A stretch of DNA of 29,639 nt from Elysia marginata (Eukaryota; Mollusca; Gastropoda; Plakobranchidae). The position numbers and the translations under genes are program-made. The notes under the pieces are model-generated. The model searched no databases. It worked only from the letters and a program-made list of their open reading frames with translations, and was not told the DNA's origin. Of this stretch, positions 22,001 through 29,639 are shown piece by piece (position 1 is the first letter of the stretch; each line of letters begins with the position of its first letter). The stretch spans positions 2,257-31,895 of the forward strand of contig BMAT01013942.1 in the NCBI GenBank assembly GCA_019649035.1. The letters are read 5' to 3'.

Positions 22001-25000
22001 ATTGACAAGAAATCGTTTTGTTAGTGGTGTATGTAATGGGATGTTGGGTGGGTAGGGTTAACAAAAATTCTTAGTGGGTAATGGGGACATTTGTTTGACC
22101 ATGTAGACTTTGCTTTTGTTAGAATAATGATTATTGAAAAATGAAAGAACGAAACAGTGAACTCAATGAAACACAAAGAGGCATCATATAAGGCATGCAG
22201 ACTGCGAGAGAGTTTTGATCACTCTCAGACCGCGGCGGCCAAAATAAAAAAAAAAAAACTAAAAAAACAACAACTCTGAATGTTGTTTATCTATTTGCGT
22301 TTTTCATAGGTTTTAAAAATATTCGATAATTTTTTTCAACTTCTCGAATAGGATCGAGCATTGGTCAAGAAAAGGATTAAAAATATATATATACATAAAT
22401 TTGTCATGCGCGAGGTCAAGGTAACATAAATTTTGCTAAAAATGTTCAGATTTTCTCTGCTGATTCTTTGGACTGATTGCTTCTGAACATTTTTTTTTTC
22501 TTCTGAAAATGCAATAATTGTTCCTATAATTCTAGTTGAGAGAAAGGTAATGCTTAGTGATGTATAACTCCGTCAAGATAAATCCAATCAGGGTTAGCAT
22601 GAGTTTTTTTATAGCATAAATGTTACCATTACGATGTTGACGTTTTAATTTTTTATTATTATTTTTTTTTAATATTATCATGATTATTATATCGATTCTC
22701 ATCACCATCGTCGATTTCTATTTCCTAAAATATCGAGAAGTGATTTCTTTATAATTTATTGTTTAAAAAATCATTTAAAGCATCATTTGGGGTCGCTATT
22801 ACACACAGTGGAAGCAGGTTATGATGGCGTTGTGCATGCAATGTTTAACAATCTGTTAACTTAGTTAAATCATTGTCGTATTTCAGCGCCTGGGTCGTCC
22901 ATAACCACAGTACGATTTTCTCTGTGGAATCTGAAGAGATCACTAGTAAGAAACATGGTGAGTTCAACAATAGCAACATCAACAACATCAACAACAGCAA
23001 CAACAGCAACAACTGCATCAACAGCAACAATAAAAATCATTGTCAACAGCAATGACAGCATCAACGACAATAACAACAACACCACCAGAAGCAACAACAA
23101 TAACAATAACAGCAGAAACAACAATAACATCAATAACAATAATAGCAGAATCAACAATAACAACAACAATAACAGCAACAATAAAAACGACAACAACGAA
23201 ACAATTTTACTTCAGTGGATACTAGACTTTAAGATTACGTAAAGAAAAAAACATGTATTTTTTTTACTTTTGAAAAAGTTATATGATATTTCTACAGAAT
23301 GTGTCTTAGAATGAATAAGAGAAGATTTTGCACTGATTTTACGATGAAAGGATACATAAACACTACCTGGGTGACATGAGTTATAAAATTTAAAGAGAGA
23401 GAGCGAGGGGGGGGGGGGGNNCTAGCCGCAGAGACAGATAAAGATTTAATAGAGAAAGAGAGGTGGTGACACAGAAGAGAAAAAGAGATATGCATGTGTA
23501 GAGAAAGACAGTCATAAAAATAGGGAGCGAGGAGACAAGAATGAAGCTCACGATAAGTCTTTTTATTGTAATGTAATCATTAATATCAACAGGTACCACA
23601 ACCCTTGACGTTGACGCTATTTTCCAAAACCTGATGGGCAACGCTCTGGCTAGCATGACCGAGTTTGAACAGACGTTCGGAGATCGCCAGACCCTGGGTT
23701 TTAATATGGAGTTAGATGATCCGTTCCAGCCGTTCAATGAGGGCCCATCCCAGACAGATCTTGTACCGGGGTTCGGTGAGCAGAGGACATCTGGCCAGAA
23801 AACAGGCTGGTTGTCGAGCTACAGTCACATGCTCAATGCCATAGATGAAGGCGGCGTGTTTGATTGGTCCGACATGATGACACCATCAAATAGAAACTCT
23901 CTTGGTTTGGCACTGTCTGCTGCTGGATTAGGTGACGGATCTTACCGATCTGGCTTGATTGGTGATGGGTTGAGGGCTCTGAATGACCTGGGCAAAGTGG
24001 GTGACAAAAATTTGTTCGAAGTTGACAGTGACTCACCTCTACTGCCAGGACTAGACGGCATCATTCCTGGCGACCATCTTAAAAGTTCAGATAATTTCAG
24101 AATTAGTGATATCAACAGTCTAGAAACTGGTGACACTAACTCGTTACTCAAGGAAAACTCTACCGACTCTTATGTAGACAACACGACAGGAGCCAGTATT
24201 GTACGAGAAAATATTGATCCAAACGTTTTGCCATCTAGCGAGGGACCTGGTGATCTACTGGGCCACTGGGGAGCAGAGAAACTCACGCAACTCACAGAAT
24301 CAAATTTTAGCAGTACTGGGTTAAAACTGGAAGCCTTCAATACTAGCTTTGATATTGAGGAAAATGTGACCGATAGCGCCAAAGTCAACGATACAGCTCC
24401 TTTAAACACCTCATTAGAAATTTCAGGCGGAAGAGCTGTGTTTGGTGAAAACGCATCGAGTTTAGTTCCAGCAGATTCTGTCGATAAAAATGTAGTTCAA
24501 GACAAGAGCAGTTACAATTTAAGAAACAAAGCTGGCTCTACCACTAGGGAAATCGGTGCTGTGTTTTCTGATAAGTTCACCCTTCCACCTGATATAGCCC
24601 TAGGGTCAAATCGTGTGAGACGACAAGCATCTGATTCCTCATCACGAAGCGGCTCGCCCCCGCCTTGGGCTATGGGTCCCCAGATGGCAATCCCGTCAAA
24701 CCCTGGGGCACGCGGACGTCTTACTACCAGACCCAGCTCTCCTGCATTTCCTTTGCCCAACATGCGACAAGGAGGGCCGCCCCCTCCAGGAATGAACGGA
24801 AACTCTTTTGGGGGTAATCCTATGATGGGAGGACCTCAATTTCCAGGGCAGAATGGTCAGCCGTTTGGAGGGCCTATGGGTCAGCAGTTTCCCCCTGGCA
24901 TGATGCCACCTCAGCAATTCCCAGGAGGAACACAGTCCTCTAGGAGACCAAATGTGCAGCCGTTTGGGGGTCTACAGAGGCAGATGGGTTCCCAAGGACA

Positions 25001-26375
25001 GGCGGCAGAAAACCCGTTGGGGATACCGATTCCCATAAAAAATCCTTCTGGCCAGCCTCGACAGAATCCATTTGGCCGGGGAAGTCCAAATCAATTTGGG
25101 CAAAGAGGCGAAAACCAATTTGGCCAAAGGCGTCCGAACCCTTTCGGCCAAGGTGGACCAAATTCTTTCGGCCAAGGTGGACCAAATTCTTTCGGCCAAG
25201 GTGGACCGAATTCTTTCGGTCAAGGGGGGCCTAATTCTTTTGGTCAAGGTGGATCAAGTTCTTTCGGCCAAAGAGGACCAAATCCTTTTAACCAAGGGGG
25301 TCCAAACCCTTTTGGTCAAGGTGGTCCAAATCCCTTTGGCCAAGGGGGCCAAAATTCATTTGGCCGGCCTAACCAAAACCCATTTGGTCAGCCTAGATCA
25401 AACCAGAATACTTTTGGGCAACCGAGTCAAAGTCCCTTTCAGCGACCAAACCAAAATCCGTTTGGTCAACAAGCTCAGAACCCCTTTGGACGACAAAATC
25501 AAAGTCCATTTGGACAACAGCCTAGACCTCCTTTTGGGCCCCAGAACAGGGACCCATTTGGGTCTAGTGGCTCCTTTCCGGTACCTCCAGGACCCGGTAG
25601 ACTGCCAGGCGATGAGGAAGCAGATATATCCCCTGTTTCTCCCTTGGAAAGTCCTCCCCCACCTGACGGCTTTGATCCTGAGCTGGAACTTAAACCGTCA
25701 CCATTCGAATCTCTTGGCTCGTTTCCTTTAGGTCCTCCATCCACTTCCGGTGGTCAAAATCCATTTGGTTCTCCCCAAGGTTTGCCTCGCGACTCTAACA
25801 GCATGAGTTTTGGCCGGCCAAATCAGATGATGGGAAATGGTCCCTTTCAGCAGCAACAACAGAACCCTTTCGCAAGCTTTCCTAGATCCAACAATGGCTT
25901 CGGAGGCCAAATGCCAGGTATGCCGCCCAATTTTAACCAAATGGGAGGCTTCCCAGGTATGCCCTCTCAGTTTGGACAGAACAATTTTGGAAGCAGGCCG
26001 GGCATGCCATTCATGGGCGGCGATCAATTTGGATCTGGAAATGGACGGAATCCTTTCTCCTCACGTGGCGGGTCTGGTCCTCCCTCAATGCCCGGCTTTC
26101 CTGGAATGAACAATCCTTTCATGTCATCTTCGCCTTTTGGACGGTCCTCTTCGTATCCGCCTATGAGGAACCAATTCAATTCTCAGATGCGCAACCCGCT
26201 CTCTTCCCGCTCAATGAGTCCATTCTCCAGTCCTTTCTCGTCGTCCATGAGAGGGGGAGGTTTCCCTGGGATGATGGACATGAGAGGAATGCCAGGGGGC
26301 AGAGCCATGAGGCCACCAATGGGGATGTTCCCAACAAGACCAATGGGATCACGTAGTTCTAGATCGAGGAACTAA
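18866..26375 (+). CDS. Secreted Reeler-domain protein with furin site and NPFGQ octapeptide repeats, 5 coding exons
   Basis: Proposed join: 18866-19005, 19837-19970, 20600-20849, 22887-22957, 23593-26375. It gives 1125 residues with phases 2, 1, 2, 1 all consistent. Residues 1-26 form a signal peptide (hydrophobic VVVLLSMVSLS). Residues ~45-193 resemble a Reeler fold: YHVTGFSLVAVDEMG, AGVFT, LIGTCEG, AHNVVEG, then NSVTVTWTPDG and KVKFHAWVV, with Cys 45, 61, 65 and 133. Residues ~200-538 are acidic and Ser/Thr/Asn-rich with eight N-glycosylation sequons. RVRR at 539-542 is a proprotein-convertase site. Residues 543-1125 are Gly/Pro/Gln/Asn/Phe/Met-rich, with octapeptide repeats at ~685-856 and an Arg/Met/Ser-rich end. 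Reeler domains occur in extracellular matrix, innate-defence and ferric-reductase-like proteins. The repeat tail suggests a structural, matrix or mucus component. Function is inferred only, and I recognise no named orthologue. Confidence 0.75.
19006..19836 (+). other. Intron 1 of the Reeler gene
   Basis: 831-bp intron with no gene. The word agcgatcgagctt occurs twice (19481 and 19567), 86 bp apart, a small direct repeat of unknown meaning. Short open frames at 19199-19405 and 19504-19686 are unsupported. Confidence 0.5.
19837..19970 (+). CDS. Reeler gene exon 2
   Basis: Acceptor tttcctctag|g and donor gata|gtaaat, the latter weak. It completes an Arg codon and reads PVLHRPPVHMEESCRGVCNP, later FTLDLHVNDTSYWTNGFD. 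It adds two cysteines (61, 65) and one glycosylation sequon (Asn 81). Codons are GC-balanced compared with the AT-rich introns either side. Confidence 0.65.
20231..20305. repeat. AGT and GGA trinucleotide tracts with a 4-N gap
   Basis: An (AGT)n-type tract is followed by NNNN at 20270-20273 and (GGA)n to about 20305, inside intron 2 of the Reeler gene. The exact length is unresolved in the assembly. Confidence 0.9.
20600..20849 (+). CDS. Reeler gene exon 3: core of the Reeler-like domain
   Basis: Acceptor accccaaccag and donor ttca|gtaagt. 250 nt, GC-rich relative to its surroundings, encoding TLRSLDNSTYHVTGFSLVAV through DGYNHEKVKF. This holds the most recognisable Reeler signature: F-x-L-x-A, G-x-F, C, then H and a WTPDG turn before the last strand. 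Confidence 0.75.
20894..21192 (+). mobile_element. tRNA-derived SINE in intron 3 of the Reeler gene
   Basis: Same family as 13313-13640. The head is accggctctgtgcctagtgg, with one G lost from the A-box region. The B box is intact (ggttcgatccc). The body is gcctggtgtctggcattatg and the 3' end is gactttaaaatgcaaacaac plus caac. It lies 45 bp after the exon 3 donor, on the sense strand of the host gene. Flanking aactat on both sides could be a short target duplication, but that is weak. Confidence 0.85.
21193..22886 (+). other. Rest of intron 3 of the Reeler gene
   Basis: AT-rich, no coding signal. Several agatctag/tctagatcta words cluster at 21640-21750, and A-runs and T-runs occur near 22240 and 22490. 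No further element is recognised. Confidence 0.5.
22887..22957 (+). CDS. Reeler gene exon 4: end of the Reeler-like domain
   Basis: Acceptor gtcgtatttcag and donor catg|gtgagt. It encodes the last strand (HAWVVHNHSTIFSVESEEIT) and SKKH. A second in-phase donor (cta|gtaaga) 12 bases upstream could remove four codons. The following intron is open in frame for another 33 codons through an Asn-rich microsatellite. Confidence 0.65.
22967..23205. repeat. AAC/CAACAG microsatellite in intron 4
   Basis: Interrupted (aac)n and (caacag)n tract starting about 10 bp after the exon 4 donor. All three plus-strand frames are partly open (poly-Asn/Ser or poly-Thr). The opposite strand gives poly-Leu/Val frames that are artefacts. 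Confidence 0.9.
23394..23421. repeat. GA tract and G-run with a 2-N gap
   Basis: agagagagagcga is followed by about thirteen G and NN at 23420-23421, within intron 4. The homopolymer length is uncertain. Confidence 0.85.
23593..26375 (+). CDS. Reeler gene exon 5: glycosylated linker, furin site, repeat tail
   Basis: Acceptor taatatcaacag. This 2783-nt terminal exon encodes residues 199-1125. Its first third is acidic with eight N-x-S/T sites, the RVRR site follows, and the rest is low-complexity Gly/Pro/Gln/Asn/Phe/Met. It ends SRSSRSRN then TAA at 26373-26375. The uninterrupted 927-codon frame and clear amino-acid bias make this exon the surest coding part of the window. Confidence 0.85.
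24612..24623 (+). other. RVRR proprotein-convertase (furin-type) site
   Basis: Codons for R-V-R-R (residues 539-542 of the predicted protein) followed by QASDSSSRSG. R-x-[KR]-R in a secreted protein is the classical furin-type consensus. It lies exactly where composition switches from acidic and glycosylated to Gly/Pro/Gln-rich, supporting a real domain boundary. Cleavage itself is inferred. Confidence 0.6.
25065..25565 (+). repeat. Coding 24-bp repeat array (octapeptide N-[PS]-F-G-Q-G-G-P)
   Basis: About 21 units of eight residues. The central ones are nearly identical (GGPNSFGQ four times in succession). The flanking ones diverge to RPNQNPFGQ, QAQNPFGR and RPPFGPQNR. Two units are off-period or degenerate (PRSNQ insertion; NPFNQ). 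The pattern indicates slippage or unequal crossover spreading from the centre. Other frames stay open through the array only because of its periodicity. Confidence 0.9.
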
Positions 26376-26683
26376 CCAAAATGAGTACACAAAACGTTTC
26401 GGAAGAGTTTTTAAAAGGGTACCACTTTGAGCTATATGTATTGAAAAGTTTCCCTAAAATGTGTATATAACACGCTTATCGACCGTGACTTCTACCAATG
26501 TTCAATCCTGATACCATCATCATAATATCTCCACTCAAGCTAAATTAACATTAAATTGAAAGAATCTTTTGCTTTTTTTTTTTGCCAAATCAGAATAACT
26601 GAAGATATAAAAACAATTGAATGTTTGCAGTGACAATTCTTAGCGAATATGAAGCTGCTCAGGCAGATTGTTTGAACATTTCA

Positions 26684-26751
26684 AATAAAATCAATACGGT
26701 CGAAAGTGTTGAAATTAAGATAAAAACGACCAAGACAAACTGTTAAATAAA
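26684..26751 (+). terminator. Polyadenylation signals of the Reeler gene
   Basis: Two AATAAA hexamers (26684-26689 and 26746-26751) lie 309 and 371 nt after the stop codon. They are followed by T-rich DNA (ttttgaatattttattgtat), as expected near a 3' end. Confidence 0.5.
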
Positions 26752-26759
26752 ACGTATAA

Positions 26760-27089
26760 AATTTCAATAATTTTGAATATTTTATTGTATCACTGTTGTT
26801 TTTATCTGTGAAATTGTTGAGTTTATAAGTATTGTGTTTAAGTATTCCTGATACTTAAGCTAAATGAATTGGGGTAAAGGCCATGTATAAAAAGAGACGG
26901 GATTGCCGAAAGCATTAGCAAGTAATATGTCTCACGTCTTGGGTGAATGAGTCGGATGTCGCAATTTTCACATTCGAAGGCGTTGTTGTTTTGAATTAGC
27001 CATTTTTCTAAGCTACAAGAAGAAAAAAATTCATAAAGTTAGGAACTTTCTTAAAAGACCCAAAAACATGTAATGACTCAAATATGGAG
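26760..27089. other. Non-coding DNA after the Reeler gene
   Basis: AT-rich DNA with no gene, repeat or structured element recognised. Confidence 0.5.
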
Positions 27090-27360
27090 GGGTCATGTAG
27101 CAAAGCTTCACGTGCTGGCCCTGTTAATCTTTTGGTGGTCTCCTCGGAACCCCACTAAAAGAGAGACCGATTGCTACACCACGCGCAACAAAACCCAACA
27201 GCGAGTGCCCATGTGGCAACCAGAACCAAACAATGGACCACATCCTATCTGAATGTACAGAAGGGCCTCACTGCACCGACCTCGGACCTGAGGGACTGCA
27301 CTGATGCTGCCCAGGTCTGGATCACACATTGGCGCGACAAGATATGATGATGATGATATG
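27090..27360 (+). pseudogene. 5'-truncated LINE tail
   Basis: 27194-27306 reads PNSECPCGNQNQTMDHILSE then C-T-E-G-P-H-C, matching the C-terminal C-x-C-G...Q-T-M-x-H-[IL]-L-x-x-C motif of many LINE ORF2 proteins. After a frame change it continues DLRDCTDAAQVWITHWRDKI and a stop at 27345-27347. An (atg)n 3' tail follows (27345-27359), consistent with a LINE 3' end. It is dead and truncated. Confidence 0.7.
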
Positions 27361-28960
27361 AAGGAAAAGATGGAAAAATAGACCATTAAATGGAGCAAAA
27401 AAGAAATTCTGAGCTCAGACTCATTCACCGTGAACGCGAGACACACCCACACTGTTACAATACATGTTCCATTTAACAATGTTAAATTAAAACACTGCTC
27501 CTATAATTTCTTCGCTCATCTGAAAGGCTCTATGGTTCTATTAAACGAGTTTACAATAATCAAATTAACAGTAGAAATGTGTTTTAAAGTGTACAATGAA
27601 TGTTCAGGGAATCACGAATATAAACTTAGTTGGTAAAGTTAGCCAAAATGTACGACAGAAAAGGATTTCCTTGCTACGAAGCTCATTTTTTTTTTTTAAA
27701 TTAGCCTAAGCTGTTTCAAGAATGTAGGCCTAATTGATATTGAAGTGTTAATCTAATCCATAAATTGAACAGGAGTCGCAGTAGAGCTGTGTAGATAAGC
27801 AAGTCAATTTTTTTGAAAGGAAGGTATATATTTTAGCTCTAAAAATATTGACAAAACAAGTAAGCTGTCGGCTTTACGCCTTCGTCAGACAAAAAAATAA
27901 AAAACGTGTAAGACACTTACATAAATATGGACGGAACTAACAATAAAAGAAAAACAATAATATTATTATAAAAAATATATATATATTAAATATGAAGGAT
28001 GAGATAAAAATTAAAAAATAAACTATAAATCTAGATATAAATCTATCTGCAGGATATAAAAGAAAAAAAGAAAGAAAAAAATCTAATCTAATCCATATAT
28101 CTAGAGGTGAACTTCACAGCCGGTAACAAGGTACACATAATCCAGCAGATCTTAGAAGAGGTTAACACTACGCCAGTTGAAATCTGTCTGCCCACACTTT
28201 TACTCTGCAACAGGGACTGCCACCTATCGGAAAACAAGGGGCATAAGATCCAAAAATCTTTCCCATTACATGCATATATATATATATATATATATATTCA
28301 AATAAGTAAATAATGTGGTCAAAGCTATAATTACATACAGTTAGAACACGGTATAGAAGGTGTTTTACTCCCAGGAAAGAAAAACAAATGATAAAATTAT
28401 TTTAAACTTTACTTATGAATGAGATGTCTTTAAAGTACATGTAGACAACAAAAGACAGTGTTTGTGATTTGAAGAAATGTTTAGGAGACAATACAGGAAC
28501 ATTATAATCATAATGCGACAGCGCTTATAATTTTCTTTTTAAATGCATAGTGAGCTGGCAATTAACAATCTTCAAAAATTTTATCGAATGCATTCCGTCA
28601 AAGTTATCTAGAAATCATCACATTTTTTTTTAAATTACAAAACAAAGTAAACAGCAGTTTTTGTATCAGGGGATGGTTGGTCGCGATAGGGGTCTCACGA
28701 AATAAGCCCATAATATAGACTCATTTTGTGCGACCCATAAAAACTTCTTTCAATATTGTGTAGGGTTTTATGATATGAAGTTAAACCAAAGAAAAGGTCT
28801 TATATCTTTGTTAGGCTCTGAGTTATTGCCCTTGAAAGATAAGGACCCCAAGCGGCCTAATTACAAAAATATAGAAAAAAAGCGGACTTACTGTATCCAT
28901 AACATTGAGCTATACGAGGCATGACTGAACAGTCCTGCCGGTTAAGCAGCATTTTCTTTA
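27361..28960. other. Non-coding AT-rich DNA with a TA microsatellite
   Basis: Contains a (TA)n tract at 28274-28297 and low-complexity A/T DNA at 27950-28080. Apart from the weak minus-strand hammerhead-like motif at 27864-27890, reported separately, nothing is recognised. 28660-28900 has a higher-complexity segment that includes gagttattgcccttgaaaga and looks like a dispersed repeat, but no ends could be defined. Confidence 0.45.
27864..27890 (-). ncRNA. Degenerate hammerhead-like motif, possible Penelope-type element remnant
   Basis: The minus strand reads gtctgacgaaggcgtaaagc then cgacagc. That is CTGACGA plus a GGC/GCC stem plus GACA, against a hammerhead core of CTGANGA, stem II and GAAA. 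A GTC follows 10-20 nt further on (ttttgtcaat), where a cleavage site would sit. The G-A-A-A position is broken (GACA) and stem I is not convincing. If related to a ribozyme at all, it is a decayed copy. Low confidence. Confidence 0.2.
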
Positions 28961-28970
28961 CTAGTGATTC

Positions 28971-29161
28971 TGACCTAAATCTACGTCACAACTTGGGAAA
29001 TCGACGTCACCACTTGGCATACACAATCTCTTCCGCATTCCTTCTTGCAGATTGCACACCCTTTTCTGTAGCACAATACAAAAAATATTACGCTGTTGGA
29101 ATAAAACGCTCTTAGAGCACTTTTGATACACAATTCCGCACCAAAGAATAGATTTAGGTCA
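28971..29161. repeat. Inverted repeat, 14-bp arms
   Basis: tgacctaaatcta (28971-28983) is exactly complementary to tagatttaggtca (29149-29161), and one more pair extends outward. The spacer is about 165 bp. It could be a small foldback or MITE-like element, or chance. The arms contain the hormone-receptor half-site tgacct. Confidence 0.5.
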
Positions 29162-29290
29162 GCCTCATTGTCATAATAGCGCCTCCAAAGTCGGTAACAA
29201 GCCTGCATCATTTTTTATACTCTCTAAGCCACACTAAGCTATTACGTCACACCCCTGACCAATAACTCAAAACGTCACATCATATTGGTG
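28983..29290. promoter_or_regulatory. Candidate promoter: four CRE-type ACGTCAC sites with CCAAT boxes
   Basis: acgtcac occurs at 28983-28989, 29004-29010, 29244-29250 and 29272-29278. The first two belong to a 14-bp direct repeat (acgtcac-acttgg) at 21-bp spacing. ccaat lies at 29259-29263 and attgg at about 29284. CRE/ATF plus CCAAT combinations are typical of TATA-less promoters. No transcript is visible inside the window on either side, so a gene past the right edge is a possibility. Confidence 0.3.
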
Positions 29291-29639
29291 TCAGAATGTC
29301 GGCGACAAAAAAGTACACAGTTAAGTGCTCACTTTGAAACAATATACTGTTGCTGATTTATTAACGGATAATATTCCATGACGCACGAAGATTTCCTGCG
29401 TTGATGCTTAATGTAGATGTAAGCACAAGCTGGACCAAAAGCGGTGACTACCCGACTGAAGCAACCTGCATGATCAACCTTGCTGTAGTCGACTAAGACT
29501 AATACACATGCTCAGAATCAGATGAAACAGAATGGAATCTTTATCGGAACTTTTTCATATTAAAAGCGAGATGTTGCTGGAATCATTTAAAATATGCGCA
29601 TCATGAAAGAGGCAATTAGGCTATTCTCTACCCCCCCCC

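Noticed and set aside
22845..23242. Poly-Leu/Val and poly-Asn/Thr frames on both strands
   Set aside because: Artefacts of the AAC/CAACAG microsatellite. Only the short exon at 22887-22957 is supported.
25072..25731. A 219-codon plus-strand frame overlapping the repeat exon, rich in LSAKVDQI-like units
   Set aside because: The 24-bp periodicity keeps the alternate frame free of stops. Its sequence merely mirrors the octapeptide array, and no start or splice support exists.
28981..29211. Cys-containing minus-strand frame of 76 codons
   Set aside because: No recognisable zinc-binding spacing, no splice signals, and it overlaps the inverted repeat and CRE cluster.
1..29639. CRISPR array, operon, phage or bacterial system
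   Set aside because: Repeats are minisatellites or transposons without uniform spacers, genes carry introns, and composition is that of animal nuclear DNA.
29631..29639. Terminal C-run
   Set aside because: A homopolymer at the window edge, too short to interpret and possibly leading into an assembly gap.

Overview
The window is eukaryotic nuclear DNA. It has long AT-rich introns and intergenic stretches, GT-AG splice sites, microsatellites, decayed retroelements and several runs of N. Two tRNA-headed SINEs with an A/C-rich 3' tail, small Tc1/mariner-type MITEs and the gene content suggest a lophotrochozoan, most probably a gastropod mollusc. That assignment is an inference from recalled repeat style, not from a search.

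Two protein-coding genes can be assembled from consistent splice phases, both on the plus strand. The first (coding 3042-7944, three coding exons, 764 codons) has an N-terminal domain resembling MAJIN, the inner-nuclear-membrane subunit of the meiotic TERB1-TERB2-MAJIN telomere-tethering complex. A very long, basic, disordered extension follows, nearly all in one exon. The second (coding 18866-26375, five coding exons, 1125 codons) encodes a secreted protein. It has a signal peptide, a divergent Reeler-like domain, a glycosylation-rich acidic linker, an RVRR proprotein-convertase site and a 583-residue Gly/Pro/Gln/Asn/Phe/Met-rich tail containing about 21 octapeptide repeats of the type N-[PS]-F-G-Q-G-G-P. 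This modular secreted protein is the most novel item here.

Layout: 1-2940, non-coding upstream DNA with a hairpin cluster and a minisatellite. 2948-8200, MAJIN-like gene. 8200-11160, no recognised gene. 11170-17000, a repeat-dense block holding a 236-bp-period duplication, an inverted SINE pair, nested MITEs, a CT tract, a full SINE, a ~64-bp minisatellite, a minus-strand LINE remnant, a third MITE and a plus-strand LINE reverse-transcriptase remnant. 18758-26750, Reeler/repeat gene, with assembly gaps and a SINE in its introns. 27090-29639, a third LINE tail, a weak hammerhead-like motif and a cluster of CRE and CCAAT motifs that may be a promoter for something beyond the right edge.

The two genes act in different compartments (nuclear envelope versus extracellular) and nothing suggests they work together. 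Gene models come from reading frames, splice-site consensus and phase continuity only. No transcript or database evidence was available.
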